A DNA stretch of 64,000 nt from Cyrtodaria siliqua (Eukaryota; Mollusca; Bivalvia; Adapedonta; Hiatellidae), in the NCBI GenBank assembly GCA_037043455.1, contig JAWPHD010003254.1, positions 62,001-126,000 of the forward strand, in the 5' to 3' direction. The notes beneath the pieces were generated by a model. The model was given only the letters and a program-made list of their open reading frames with translations, was not told the origin of the DNA and ran no database searches. Numbering within the stretch: the stretch's first letter is position 1; every line of letters begins with the position of its first letter. The position numbers and the translations under genes are program-made. Shown in pieces: positions 55,801 through 60,122 of this stretch.

Positions 55801-58088
55801 AACAGATATATTTGTACTCTAAACCCCACCCCACCCCTCCATATAACCCCACCTCCGATAATGCATACGTGTAAGACAAGCGACCCAAAGAGATATACGT
55901 GTACCCTGAACGCCCACTCCACCCCACATCTCTACATAACCCCACCCCGATAATACATACATGTTAAACTCTTGCCTCTTGCCTGATATACATATACCTG
56001 TACCCTGACCCTCCCATCCCCGCCCCACACCTCTATATAAACCCATCCCGATAATACATACATACTAAACAAGAGGCCCAGACATATAGACTTGTACCCT
56101 GAACCCCCCCCCCCCCCCCCACCCCACGCCCCACACCTCTATATAAACCCATCCCGATAATACATACATACATACTAAACAAGAGGCCCAGATATATAGA
56201 CTTGTACCCTGAACCTCCCACACCCCGCCCCACACCTCTATATAAACCCATCCCGATAATACATACATGTTAAACAACAAAAGGCCCAGATATATATATA
56301 CGTGTATCCTGACCCCCCTCCCACCCACGCCCCACACCTCTACATAACCCCACCACCGATAATACATACATGAATGTTAAACAAGAGACCCTTGTACCCT
56401 AAACACCCCACCCACGCCCCACCCATCTACATAACCCCACCCCCGATAATGCATACATGTAAAACATGAGGCCTAAAGAGATATACTTGTACCCTGAAAA
56501 ACTAACCAGAAGCATAACAGATATAAATGTTGATATTGATATAACTGTATCATGCATATACATGAATACATACATGTATACTTGTACCATGAACACCGCC
56601 CCCACACCAGGAAATACATACATGTTTAACATATATACTTCATATACTTGTACCATGAACCCCGCCCCCATACCAGCAAATACATACATGTTTAACATAT
56701 ATACTTCATATACTTGTACCATGAACCCCGCCCCCATACCAGCAAATACATACATGTTTAACATATATACTTCATATACTTGTACCATGAACCCCTGCCC
56801 CCATACCAGCAAATACATACATGTTTAACATATATACTTGATATACTTGTACCATGAACTCCGCCCCCACCCCCTACGCTCACCAGATAATACAGATAAT
56901 ACATACACGATAAAGAAGAGGCTCAAAGATACATGTATATACTTGTACCCAGGTACCCTGACCCACCGCCCCCTACCAAACCGAACCCCCCCTCCCCCCG
57001 CACACACACATCAGATAAAACATCAATGTTAAACAAGAGAGAGGCATGCCCTACTTGGCTTTATCCTGCCAGTTGCTGATGCTAGAGTCTACTTGATAGT
57101 CTACGATAACTTCTGTAAAACAACAGTCAGATTATGCATAATGTTCTTGAGAAGAATATTGTCTTTAGCTGAGCTTCCGACTGAGGTGAACTTAACATGT
57201 ATACATACAAAAGTATATTTCTTTTATTTTAACCACTTTTAAAACGCATATATAAAAGAGTGTGATATTCTATTGTTATAACCCCAAAAGAGACAACACT
57301 TGACTGAAGAAAAAAAGATCGTAATTTAAACTAATTAACTAAAGAAATGAGTTTATATAATAAAACCGAAAAAACACCGCCATACAAAAGAAAAAAGAAA
57401 AAAGAAAACAACAACAACAACAACAACAGCAAAAAACTAAAAAAAAACCCGGCTGCTTATCAATACTTACGGGAGTTCCTGGTGGTCCAGGTGGCCCCTG
57501 AATACCCTGTACACCGAACGAACCATCCCGACCCTACAATATAAATTATATTTTTAACTTAAGACGTACTACTAACCCACCATCCGTAATAGACGTACAC
57601 CTCTAATTTCGAAAACAAACACGGGACAAAGAGAATAACATTTAATATTATTATTATTATTATTATTGTTTTAAAAGTAAATCAAAGAAAATCCAACAAT
57701 GCAAATACTATTGAAGATTTTATAGTAAAAGAAGAAACTCTGTATTAGCTTATCAAGTAAACTTAAAGGTAGAGAGTACTTTGTATTTATTTGCGTATTA
57801 AGTACACCTGAATAGCAACCTTAAGATGTTAATGATATATTACCCGGTATGATGTTTCATAGTAAGTATCAAATAGGTTTGCTTTTAAACATGATCTGCA
57901 AGGTCACGCAGCCTCTGTCACAATGTCAGTATAAGTGACTATTATAGTGTACTATGTTAGTACTCGTACTGATACAGTGTACTATAAAGAAAAATGTGAT
58001 ATAATGTCATATGGAATGGAAAGAACAATTTTACCGCGGGGCCAGGTAATCCACGTTCACCCCTAGATCCAACATCGCCTCTGTCTCC
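14254..58088 (-). CDS. Long isoform of the same collagen, 5' end not found (24 exons seen)
   Basis: Fifteen further Gly-X-Y or linker exons lie upstream of the shared ones, from 58088 down to 33555. All are on the minus strand, have AG/GT borders and keep phase 0, so the exon ending at 33555 can splice directly to the one starting at 30852. They add 263 residues and with the shared exons give about 578 residues inside the window. No stop or C-terminal domain is seen between 33555 and 31531, which argues for one gene with two starts rather than two tandem genes. The first exon seen begins at a splice acceptor, so the signal peptide and any N-terminal domain must lie above 58.1 kb. Linker-like exons at 55.7 kb and 44.7 kb break the triple helix into separate domains. 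Some small exons may have been missed in the long introns. Confidence 0.62.
14565..15035. repeat. Diverged 36-bp minisatellite in the last collagen intron
   Basis: About 13-14 degenerate units with the core TGGCGGCCGTTTGCATGCCATG and an ACTTTTATAGTA end (core shown is a composite; no single unit is perfect). It fills most of the intron between E23 and E24. Confidence 0.65.
15105..15272 (-). CDS. Collagen exon E23, COL1 core (168 bp)
   Basis: Phase 1 in and out. The joined codon gives Gly, followed by triplets from [13 protein letters not shown] to GIMGPRGMP. One imperfection (GPR GR GKD) shortens a triplet. Acceptor ttttag, donor gtaaga. The phase change from 0 to 1 sets the C-terminal exons apart from the 54-bp-type exons upstream. 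Confidence 0.9.
15273..16120. other. Intron sequence, no feature beyond a TA microsatellite
   Basis: A (TA)n run at about 15667-15688 and a G-rich patch at 15755-15775. Nothing coding. Confidence 0.5.
16125..16275 (+). repeat. Hairpin-bearing repeat, copy c (variant stem)
   Basis: ACTCGGTTTGATTGAGACTG, then TGAGCGGT with loop and ACCGCTCA. It is the inverted partner of the copy at 16955-17095, with which it shares about 140 bp. Confidence 0.75.
16360..16860 (-). pseudogene. LINE 3' fragment with zf-RVT end
   Basis: Minus strand reads [20 protein letters not shown] then FWNRV, the zinc-knuckle-like end of a LINE ORF2, preceded by [16 protein letters not shown]. It lies between two inverted hairpin repeats in a collagen intron. 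Severely truncated. Confidence 0.7.
16955..17095 (-). repeat. Hairpin-bearing repeat, copy d (inverted, variant stem)
   Basis: On the minus strand: ACTCGG-like TCTCGGTTTGATTGAGAC, TGAACAGT, loop, ACCGTTCA and GCCCCCTAGCCCC. The stem pairs at seven of eight positions. Confidence 0.75.
17296..18483 (+). mobile_element. Mariner-type DNA transposon relic
   Basis: Terminal repeats of 27 bp: TACGAGGGACGGTCAGACAA-type at the left and the inverted TACGAGAGACGGTCAGAAAC-type at 18457-18483. The body holds broken transposase: [15 protein letters not shown] near 17795-17845, then FITGDE-like sequence near 17900, and [16 protein letters not shown] near 18210-18255, the mariner D-F-A-P-S-D-x-x-L-F region. 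Many stops and frameshifts make it inactive. The left end carries three tandem copies of the terminal repeat (17296, 17323, 17350). Confidence 0.8.
18600..18797 (+). repeat. Solo tail of the RT element beside E22
   Basis: Contains CTACCGACCGTTCCAAGGCG and GGTTGACTGTGGTCCTTGAA, the 3' tail blocks of the RT family, without RT sequence. It ends about 25 bp from the donor of collagen exon E22. Confidence 0.65.
18823..18979 (-). CDS. Collagen exon E22: NC2-like linker and start of COL1
   Basis: 157 bp, phase 0 in and phase 1 out. It opens [20 protein letters not shown], then LEDIVADLR, then returns to Gly-X-Y ([16 protein letters not shown]). The linker is a short amphipathic, probably helical segment with one Cys. 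From memory, the NC2 domain of type IX chains also begins Gly-Arg, has an Asp a few residues on and a Gln-x-Cys soon after, so this is the best family marker in the gene. GI followed by GKT is a two-residue imperfect triplet. Donor gtacgt. Confidence 0.85.
19195..19395. repeat. Single copy of a dispersed about 175-bp repeat
   Basis: AAACAAAGGGCCATAATGCT, then GGGACATAAGGTCATCAGTT, and an end with GTTACGGGACG. It matches the tandem units at 51.7-52.5 kb, including the GGGACG-rich end. Confidence 0.7.
20156..20302 (-). CDS. Collagen exon E21 (147 bp)
   Basis: A leading Pro codon completes the previous triplet, then 16 perfect triplets follow, from [12 protein letters not shown] to GSPGMPGLP. 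Acceptor ctttag, donor gtaaga. It is the last collagenous exon before the Cys-bearing linker. Confidence 0.9.
20303..23225. other. Collagen intron without recognised genes
   Basis: AT-rich. Only a degenerate tRNA-like stretch near 22.9 kb was noted. Confidence 0.45.
22889..22953 (+). repeat. tRNA-like relic, probably a SINE head
   Basis: CAGCTGAGTGGTAGAGCAAT matches a pol III A box region of a tRNA, and CGCTTCGGGATCGAAAG fits an anticodon-arm region. The B box (TGGATTGATTTT) is degraded from GGTTCGATTC. No acceptor stem closes, so it is not a working tRNA. Confidence 0.5.
23226..23258 (-). CDS. Collagen exon E20 (33 bp)
   Basis: Encodes [11 protein letters not shown]. The final GL is completed to GLP by the first codon of the next exon. 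Acceptor aatag, donor gtaagt. It is the smallest exon found in the gene. Confidence 0.82.
24466..24491. repeat. Poly-C run
   Basis: More than 20 consecutive C in a collagen intron; the length is likely to be unreliable in sequencing. Confidence 0.85.
25178..25282 (-). CDS. Collagen exon E19 with two in-frame donors (66 or 105 bp)
   Basis: Acceptor tttcag at 25283. Short version 25217-25282 encodes [14 protein letters not shown] then AAGQVGSP, with a gtaagt donor. The frame stays open for 39 more bases to a second good donor, gtaagc, at 25177, adding [13 protein letters not shown]. Both versions end in phase 0 and join cleanly to GPSGPT in the next exon. The extra piece adds one Cys and two triplets. 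The Gly register slips inside this exon, so it is a weakly collagenous zone either way. Confidence 0.75.
25760..26175. repeat. 35-bp minisatellite
   Basis: About 11-12 copies of a unit with ACTATAATAGTAACCTAAGA and then ACTTTGACTGTCCTT, with two alternating variants (AACTTTGACT and AACGTTGCCT). Confidence 0.9.
26216..26490 (-). repeat. 27-bp minisatellite with collagen-like reading
   Basis: About ten units. On the minus strand each unit reads GGPGYRTSP or a near variant, that is two of every three triplets begin with Gly. All frames are open because 27 is a multiple of 3. No good acceptor precedes the block in this frame (a TAA lies just upstream) and the right end runs into a stop, so it is treated as an intronic repeat and not an exon. 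It sits between E18 and E19 of the collagen gene. Confidence 0.8.
26556..26594 (-). CDS. Collagen exon E18 (39 bp)
   Basis: Encodes [13 protein letters not shown]. The last residues run on into DI of the next exon, so the triplet after GSG is LDI and lacks Gly. Acceptor tttag, donor gtaagt. It opens an imperfect zone in the helix. Confidence 0.83.
26740..27447. repeat. 72-bp minisatellite
   Basis: About ten units with TTATTGCTTTATTAATA, TTCTCGGTTAATATCTG and TGACACCTTGAACATCAC. Units become more alike toward the right end. Confidence 0.85.
27521..28334. mobile_element. Foldback element
   Basis: Ends are inverted: CCCAGTCACACCAACCAC at the left and its complement at 28300-28334. The inside is made of short CTACGA/ACTACGG-type repeats and includes a perfect 38-bp palindrome. 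No coding sequence. It is a non-autonomous foldback or MITE-like element. Confidence 0.7.
28172..28209. repeat. Perfect 38-bp palindrome
   Basis: ACCCCGAGAGTTTTGGACA followed directly by its exact reverse complement, inside the foldback element. Confidence 0.95.
28725..28785. repeat. Imperfect inverted repeat
   Basis: CATTATCGCATTTCGGCCCT faces AGGGCCAAAAAGCGATAATG across an eight-base spacer. Confidence 0.7.
29124..29262. repeat. 54-bp tandem duplication with inverted end
   Basis: Two copies of a 54-bp unit containing GGTTGAGCAGTGCCTTTAAG. The GAGCAGTGC word returns inverted as GCACTGCTC near 29255. Confidence 0.75.
29380..29600. repeat. Dispersed repeat, copy 1
   Basis: About 220 bp matching, in inverted orientation, 62655-62872. 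Shared words include AAATGGCMCCAGAGAA-type sequence and TGTATTTATTTTCTATACTT. Confidence 0.7.
29902..29973 (-). CDS. Collagen exon E17 (72 bp)
   Basis: Eight perfect triplets, starting [11 protein letters not shown], with a methionine-rich middle (MGMMG) and ending GTAGQP. Acceptor accag, donor gtaagg. Confidence 0.87.
30286..30752. mobile_element. MITE-like element next to E16
   Basis: Inverted ends of about 38 bp: CTAAAGGAAAA... with CAACTCGGGAAATTCCGCTA at the left and AGCGGAAATTGCCGAGTTGC at the right. No coding sequence. The right end is about 40 bp from the donor of collagen exon E16. Confidence 0.65.
30790..30852 (-). CDS. Collagen exon E16 (63 bp), first shared exon
   Basis: Encodes [21 protein letters not shown] in two readable halves: GSDGEKGEG then [12 protein letters not shown]. 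The fourth triplet (AER) lacks Gly, a short imperfection. Acceptor ttacag, donor gtatac. It can follow either the signal-peptide exon or E15 because both end in phase 0. Confidence 0.84.
31370..31531 (-). CDS. Alternative first exon: signal peptide plus basic segment
   Basis: Coding part of 54 residues. The ATG has A at -3. Residues 1-21 form a signal peptide with a leucine/valine core ([15 protein letters not shown]) and likely cleavage before EEIV. Residues 23-52 are strongly basic ([16 protein letters not shown]), containing possible dibasic processing or polyanion-binding sites. The exon ends KTGVQ at a strong gtaagt donor in phase 0, matching the Gly-first exon at 30852. A TATA-like box lies about 205 bp upstream. 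The layout matches the short form of alpha1(IX) collagen in principle, but the basic segment is not something I recall from that protein. Confidence 0.8.
31736..31745 (-). promoter_or_regulatory. TATA-like box of the internal collagen promoter
   Basis: Minus strand reads TTTATAAAAG. Transcription would start around 31705-31712, giving a 5' leader of about 175 nt before the ATG at 31531. The position is right for a promoter of the signal-peptide exon, but no initiator or other element was confirmed. Confidence 0.5.
32440..32835. repeat. About 30-bp irregular minisatellite
   Basis: Roughly 12-13 units with TGTTAAATGCGTGTTTT and a variable T-rich rest. A partial RT-tail block precedes it near 32385 and the tail end follows near 32830-32880. 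Confidence 0.7.
32988..33505. mobile_element. MITE-like element next to E15
   Basis: Long inverted ends of about 65 bp: GATACGCTTCCTAGCCATCG at the left and, inverted, GATACGCTCCCTAGTCAGAG at the right, both followed inward by GTTGTAATTATGAAC. No coding sequence. It ends about 50 bp from the donor of E15. Confidence 0.75.
33555..33608 (-). CDS. Collagen exon E15 (54 bp), last long-only exon
   Basis: Encodes [18 protein letters not shown], six perfect triplets. Acceptor tttag, donor gtgagc. It is the last exon upstream of the internal first exon. A MITE-like element ends about 50 bp past its donor. Confidence 0.88.
33960..35340. other. Collagen intron without recognised features
   Basis: AT-rich. 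No exon, repeat array or RNA gene could be supported. Confidence 0.45.
35357..35410 (-). CDS. Collagen exon E14 (54 bp)
   Basis: Encodes [18 protein letters not shown], six perfect triplets. Acceptor gacag, donor gtaagt. Confidence 0.88.
35888..36318. repeat. 27-bp minisatellite in intron 13
   Basis: About 16 units of TCTCACAATTGTTTATACAT plus a T-rich rest, with ATAGATG variants at the left end. Open frames on both strands are repeat by-products. Confidence 0.92.
36366..36410 (-). CDS. Collagen exon E13 (45 bp)
   Basis: Encodes [15 protein letters not shown], five perfect triplets. Acceptor ttcag, donor gtaaac. A 27-bp minisatellite begins about 47 bp into the following intron. Confidence 0.86.
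36829..36852 (+). promoter_or_regulatory. E-box and CRE/CCAAT cluster upstream of the THAP exon
   Basis: CACGTG at 36829-36834 and TGACGTCATTGG at 36841-36852 (a full CRE joined to an inverted CCAAT). They sit about 80-100 bp before the THAP start codon. The arrangement is promoter-like, in DNA otherwise poor in CpG. Confidence 0.45.
36931..37322 (+). pseudogene. THAP-domain first exon with a frameshift
   Basis: Starts [16 protein letters not shown], the classic THAP N-terminus with C-x-x-x-x-C, continues through FFRFPNQ and [12 protein letters not shown], then changes frame at an A7 run near 37080. The second frame carries [16 protein letters not shown] and [11 protein letters not shown], which supply the C-x-x-H pair and the AIPTIF-like C-terminal motif. 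One missing A in the run would explain the break. The exon ends LRKKLLNE at a good donor (GAG/gtaaga). THAP is a zinc DNA-binding domain found in host factors and P-element-type transposases. It lies in a collagen intron on the opposite strand. Further exons were not recognised. Confidence 0.7.
37980..38065. repeat. GC-rich inverted repeat
   Basis: GTGCAATACGCGGCTCGCCG pairs with its near complement ending GGCGGTATTGCAC. It lies in the intron between the THAP and acidic exons and may be part of a small MITE. Confidence 0.5.
38472..38693 (-). CDS. Acidic first-exon-like [12 protein letters not shown] motif
   Basis: Begins [19 protein letters not shown], continues [18 protein letters not shown] and an acidic run ([15 protein letters not shown]), then an uncertain end. 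The VQPYxFEPE phrase is, from memory, typical of the N-terminus of invertebrate proteins carrying a P2X7 intracellular-like zinc domain. That Cys-rich domain is not visible here, so this would be only the first exon, probably leaving at a GT near GGTGCAG. A promoter-like CRE/ETS pair lies 67 bp upstream. It is on the collagen strand inside the same intron as the THAP exon. It could be a retained fragment. Confidence 0.45.
   Translation of the reverse strand: MSELSDYDAESDEMPMIRRLHNVQPYDFEPEFVSEDENTSDSSTDGDEEVERGAGHRNSESHQQRCNISVHLH
38760..38774 (-). promoter_or_regulatory. CRE/ETS promoter element
   Basis: Minus strand reads CCGGAAGTGACGTCA: an ETS-type CCGGAAGT joined to a full palindromic CRE. 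It is 67 bp upstream of the MSELSDYD start codon, consistent with a TATA-less promoter for that exon. Confidence 0.5.
39196..39616. mobile_element. MITE-like element
   Basis: Inverted ends TATACTCGGTAAAAAACGTT and, at the right, the complement of TATACTCTGTAAAAAAGTTT, both followed by GGACCA/GGTCCA. About 420 bp, no coding sequence. Confidence 0.6.
40664..40717 (-). CDS. Collagen exon E12 (54 bp)
   Basis: Encodes [18 protein letters not shown], six perfect triplets. Acceptor ttacag, donor gtaagt. The 4.25-kb intron after it holds a THAP exon on the other strand and a small acidic exon. Confidence 0.87.
41000..41300 (-). repeat. Inverted solo tail of the RT element
   Basis: Holds GTAGCATTCACAGAACAAGG and GGGTTGACATAGGGGTACCA, the tail blocks in inverted order. 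Confidence 0.6.
41385..41530 (+). repeat. Hairpin-bearing dispersed repeat, copy e
   Basis: ACTCGGTTTTATTGAATCTG, CATGAGAGGT, loop, TCTCTCATG and CCCCCTAACACCGG. Confidence 0.7.
41848..42930. repeat. 27-bp array with higher-order pattern
   Basis: About 40 units of GTTAATGTTGTTTATGTTGT plus TTCTAAC. Variants (GTAAATGTCG, ATTAATGTCG, GTTAATTTTG) recur in the same order several times, which suggests higher-order duplication. One unit is 18 bp. The minus strand is open for 384 codons ([13 protein letters not shown] repeats), expected because 27 is a multiple of 3. Confidence 0.95.
43040..43093 (-). CDS. Collagen exon E11 (54 bp)
   Basis: Encodes [18 protein letters not shown], six perfect triplets. 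Acceptor ttag, donor gtaggt. Begins the central triple-helical block just after the linker exon. Confidence 0.87.
43100..44720. other. Collagen intron without recognised features
   Basis: AT-rich. Two related short blocks near 44590-44680 contain ATCACGTGAT and ATCACGCGAT. Confidence 0.4.
44728..44781 (-). CDS. Collagen exon E10 (54 bp), Gly-X-Y into linker
   Basis: Encodes [18 protein letters not shown]. Two triplets are followed by a non-collagenous stretch ending LEES. The donor gtacaa is weaker than in the other exons, but choosing it gives exactly 54 bp and phase 0. By position it could be an NC3-like linker, in the type IX scheme, between an N-terminal and a central triple helix. If the donor is missed the frame stays open for a further stretch before a stop. 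Confidence 0.66.
45969..46022 (-). CDS. Collagen exon E9 (54 bp)
   Basis: Encodes [18 protein letters not shown], six perfect triplets. Acceptor ccag, donor gtaagt. Confidence 0.88.
46130..46612 (-). repeat. 3' tail of RT copy 3, inverted
   Basis: Same tail blocks as after copies 1 and 2, in inverted order (CAGTCAACCACAAAACAC, GGGTTGACAATAGGGCTACC, GAACGGTCAGTGGC). A poly-G run interrupts it at about 46306-46332. Confidence 0.7.
46614..46865 (-). pseudogene. Reverse transcriptase C-terminal fragment, copy 3
   Basis: Minus strand reads [39 protein letters not shown], and [17 protein letters not shown] before a stop. It is the best-kept copy of this C-terminal part in the window. The catalytic region is missing; a minisatellite abuts its upstream end. 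Confidence 0.75.
46866..47010. repeat. 36-bp minisatellite
   Basis: About four units with CCCAGAAGGCTTGTTGCGGT and AGAACCGAGACTGA. Confidence 0.9.
47595..47639 (-). CDS. Collagen exon E8 (45 bp) with a Gly-to-Ser first codon
   Basis: Encodes [15 protein letters not shown]. Four triplets are perfect but the first starts with AGT (Ser) instead of a Gly codon. Acceptor cttcag and donor gtaagt are good and phase 0 is kept. One base (A for G) separates this from a perfect triplet, so it may be a real interruption, a polymorphism or an assembly error. Confidence 0.8.
47756..47845 (+). repeat. Hairpin-bearing dispersed repeat, copy f
   Basis: TATTGAGTCTGTTCATGAGA, then GGTAAT, loop, and ACCTCTCACGCC. 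The stem is perfect. Confidence 0.7.
47846..49670. other. Collagen intron without recognised features
   Basis: AT-rich, no supported exon, RNA or repeat array. Confidence 0.45.
49677..49730 (-). CDS. Collagen exon E7 (54 bp)
   Basis: Encodes [18 protein letters not shown], six perfect triplets. Acceptor ttacag, donor gtaagg. A CAT microsatellite lies about 55 bp upstream of it in the preceding short intron. Confidence 0.88.
49784..49811. repeat. CAT microsatellite
   Basis: Nine CAT units close to collagen exon E7. Confidence 0.95.
49956..50009 (-). CDS. Collagen exon E6 (54 bp)
   Basis: Encodes [18 protein letters not shown], six perfect triplets with alternating acidic and basic residues. 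Acceptor tttag, donor gtaaga. It is separated from the next exon by only 225 bp. Confidence 0.88.
50600..50690 (-). repeat. Inverted end of the RT-element tail
   Basis: GTCGAACAGGAAATGTAGCA and CACAGTCAACCAAAAACGC match the terminal block of the RT tail in inverted orientation. Confidence 0.55.
50925..51051. repeat. Foldback repeat with duplicated arm
   Basis: GATAGAG and TTATTTAAACACCTCGATGG at the left face CCATCTCGGTGTTTAAATAA and CTCTATC at the right. The left arm holds its central piece twice in tandem. Confidence 0.75.
51344..51396. repeat. Dispersed 53-bp repeat, inverted copy
   Basis: ATTGCGTTCGGACGCTGTGG; complement of 8477-8530. Confidence 0.7.
51700..52530. repeat. Tandem array of about 175-bp units
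   Basis: About five diverged units with GAAGTTTGGGAACAATCATT, AACAAAGGGCCATAATTCT and GGGACATAAGGTCATCAGTT. The last unit ends in a GGGACGGGACG stretch also present in the single copy at 19.2-19.4 kb. Confidence 0.85.
52715..53233. mobile_element. TTAA-flanked MITE with tRNA-like core
   Basis: Perfect inverted ends AAAGGGACACTGTCCGTAA, each bounded by TTAA (52715-52718 and 53230-53233), as expected for a piggyBac-type target site. The 519-bp element codes for nothing. Inside, on the minus strand, a tRNA-like segment is present (52873-52975). Confidence 0.8.
52873..52975 (-). repeat. tRNA-like segment inside the MITE
   Basis: Minus strand reads GCCCGCTTAGCTCAGACGGG with an A-box-like TAGCTCAGACGG and, about 85 nt on, GAGTTCAAACG, a B-box-like sequence. 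The anticodon arm does not fold clearly. It looks like a SINE head, either nested in the MITE or part of it. Confidence 0.55.
53790..53834 (-). CDS. Collagen exon E5 (45 bp)
   Basis: Encodes [15 protein letters not shown], five perfect triplets, acidic. Acceptor tttcag, donor gtaagt. The 45-bp length is the 54-bp unit minus one 9-bp step, common in collagen genes. Confidence 0.87.
54188..54348. mobile_element. Small MITE, 161 bp
   Basis: Inverted ends of about 42 bp, AGATTATTTAACTGCTGAGA at the left and AGATTATTTAACTGCTGGTT inverted at the right, then CGATTATAGGGA on both. No coding sequence. Confidence 0.8.
54878..54931 (-). CDS. Collagen exon E4 (54 bp)
   Basis: Encodes [18 protein letters not shown], six perfect triplets rich in Gln. 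Donor gtaagta is strong; the acceptor reads tttaag on the minus strand. Confidence 0.88.
55707..55757 (-). CDS. Collagen exon E3, non-collagenous linker (51 bp)
   Basis: Encodes [17 protein letters not shown] with acceptor cag and a strong gtaagt donor. It is phase 0 like its neighbours but has no Gly-X-Y pattern, so it is read as a short linker between two triple-helical blocks. NLT is a potential N-glycosylation sequon. The start of this exon and its acceptor are copied many times in the tandem array in the preceding intron (55.8-57.0 kb). Confidence 0.7.
55795..57030. repeat. Tandem array derived from the E3 splice acceptor region
   Basis: About 14 units of 65-115 bp with GATATACTTGTACCCTGAAC, a C-rich part and TAATACATACATGTTAAAC. 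On the minus strand the unit reads CAG then GGTACAAGTATATC, which is the acceptor and first 14 bases of exon E3 (GGTACGAGTATATC). Units near E3 keep the AG; five at 56.58-56.85 kb have it changed to ATG. Confidence 0.8.
57471..57533 (-). CDS. Collagen exon E2 (63 bp)
   Basis: Seven perfect triplets, starting GRDGSFGVQ and ending GPPGPPGTP. Acceptor tgtag and donor gtaagt on the minus strand, phase 0. The next exon toward the C-terminus is non-collagenous, so this closes an N-terminal Gly-X-Y block. Confidence 0.85.
57640..57666. repeat. ATT microsatellite
   Basis: Seven or more ATT units. An ACA microsatellite at 57407-57428 lies on the other side of E2. Confidence 0.9.
58035..58088 (-). CDS. 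Collagen exon E1 (54 bp), first seen
   Basis: Encodes [18 protein letters not shown], six perfect Gly-X-Y triplets. Acceptor ttacag and donor gtaaaa flank it on the minus strand. It holds two Arg/Asp-rich triplets; GDR followed by GDV is not an RGD cell-binding site in register. It enters from an upstream intron whose other end is not identified in the window. Confidence 0.85.
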
Positions 58089-59225
58089 CTGTAATACAGA
58101 AATGGGAAGGGTTTAATATAATATTGGTAGAACTTGTTAACCGACCGATTTGTCATTATAACATGTCTATTGTATATATGTTAATACTACTCTGTATGTA
58201 AAATATTGGCAATAAAACATGTTTTAAATCAAATTCTGCAAATACAGAAATCGATAATGATGAAAAGAGAGAAAACATGAGCCATTCGTTCACAAGAAAG
58301 ATTTATATTAGTGAAATTCTTAAGACAATGTAACGGTATTGATGCATATTCGTCGAGTATTTCACCAATTGCTATCAGACGATATTGCATTCGCAACATC
58401 TCGTACATAACTTCGCAACATTACTCGCAATCTCTACCCAGAGACTCTGTCAACTTCAAAGAAAGCAGGGCGAACGGTTAGGTCACGTGATTATTCAAAA
58501 AAGTTATGACGATGTTTATAATAAATCCTTTTGATCCGCAAAGATAAAATATAGACCTATAGTCAATATTTTCAAATTGTTTTTCTATGAGTTATTTTTT
58601 TTAGTAATGTTCTGCTATCGAGCTTCGGTTTGAAATGTATACATATGCGTATCGATTGAGGAGACCTAAGTACGTATTCTGTTGATAGTAAAATAGTCCC
58701 GATTATTTCAAATCATGCAACATCTAATTTGCAGATATTCTGAAAATTATATTTACACAAGAAATAAATATGTTTCTGGCAAAACTATTCCAATTTAACA
58801 GGTTTTGCCAAAATCTTGTAATTCAGTAGTTAGCAGAGGTATATGTGAGTGCAAGGAAAGATAACTCTGCGTGGAGATTGCAATTCGACGGTTTCCATAT
58901 TGGTTACGTCATCGCGCCAAGACAAATTTGCTTTCAAAATCAAAGTTATCATCCAAATTTTGTAATTCAGCCGATTGCTCCACCAATAGTTTATTTACAT
59001 GAAAGCAGTGATAAAACCTTATCTACATTGACAAAAAACAACAGTGCACTGTTTTCCGTGCCGTTGTCTTCCGGCTAACCAAACGTCAAGATTTTGAACA
59101 TACCGAAGTTTCGTGATACACACGAGGCGAGATCCCGAAAAATGACAGGATTGGCCGAGCGTTCACGATTGACGATTTTAGAGTATTTAACCTGACAAAG
59201 CATGATCCCCGCGATTGAAAATAGT
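58089..59225. other. Upstream intron or flank of the collagen gene, nothing recognised
   Basis: No further Gly-X-Y exon, signal peptide or promoter could be supported. A plus-strand frame at 58845-59078 has no known motif. Confidence 0.4.
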
Positions 59226-59227
59226 TA

Positions 59228-59765
59228 TGGTGTAGGAAGGACTTCTGACTTCATTACTTCTTACTTCATTACTTCTTACTTCACGACTTAATGGCTTCTA
59301 ACTTCATTATGTCTAACTTCATTACGTCTAACTTCATGACTTCCAACTGCATTACTTCTAACTTTATGTCTTCTAACTTCATCAATTTTGACTTCTTGAC
59401 TTCCAACTTCATGACCGGAATTCATGACTTCCAACTTCACGACTTCTAACTTCAATACTTCTAACTTCATGACTTCTAAGCAATGAGACGTTTTGAAGTT
59501 AATAAGTCGCGAAGTTAGAAGTCGTGAAGTTAGAAGTCAGGAAGTTAAAAGTGAGAAAGTTAGAAGTGATGAAGTTAGAAGGTAATAAGTCGTGAAGTCA
59601 GAAGTCATGAAGTTAGAAGTAATGAAGTTAGAATTATGAAGTTAGAAGTCATAAAGGATGAAGTCAGTAAGTCGTGAAGTAAAAAGTCGTGAAGTTAGAT
59701 GTGACACAATTAGAAGTGATGAAGTTAGAAGTGATGAAGTTAGAAGTCATGAAGTCAGAAGTCCC
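59228..59765. repeat. Inverted array of 15-bp units
   Basis: Left half (59228-59485) is CTTCTAACTTCATTA-type on the plus strand; right half (59495-59765) is the complement, GAAGTTAGAAGTCATGAAGT. Together they form a large imperfect palindrome. Confidence 0.92.
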
Positions 59766-60032
59766 TCCAGGGCTTCCATATGTACGAGTACACATCTTCC
59801 ATATGTACGAGTACACATAGTAGCAAGTGAATGCTAGTGGAGGAAAATACACCCCTCACCCCCACACCAGTTAGCTGTTTTTTCTTCATATTAAGATTAA
59901 ACTATAATGCGTTAATGGAGGAATGAATGAGTAAGTTACACATGCACAGCAGAGATAGCTGGAGTAAAGCAAATAAACTAAACTTTATTTATGAATACAC
60001 AAATAAAATCTTATTTATTTATGAATACTTGA

Positions 60033-60122
60033 ATGAATGAAATAAGGAATGAATGAATGAATGAGAACTAAGATGAATGAATGAATGAACGAACGAACGA
60101 ACGAACGAACGAACGAATGATG
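60033..60122. repeat. GAAT/GAAC microsatellite
   Basis: Tetranucleotide run, GAATGAATGAAT then CGAACGAACGAAC. A shorter relative is at 19060-19105. Confidence 0.9.

Noticed and set aside
57056..57113. Possible exon on the minus strand reading [16 protein letters not shown] after a good acceptor
   Set aside because: It needs a different phase from its neighbours (a stop appears in phase 0), and its donor is weak. Left out of the gene model.
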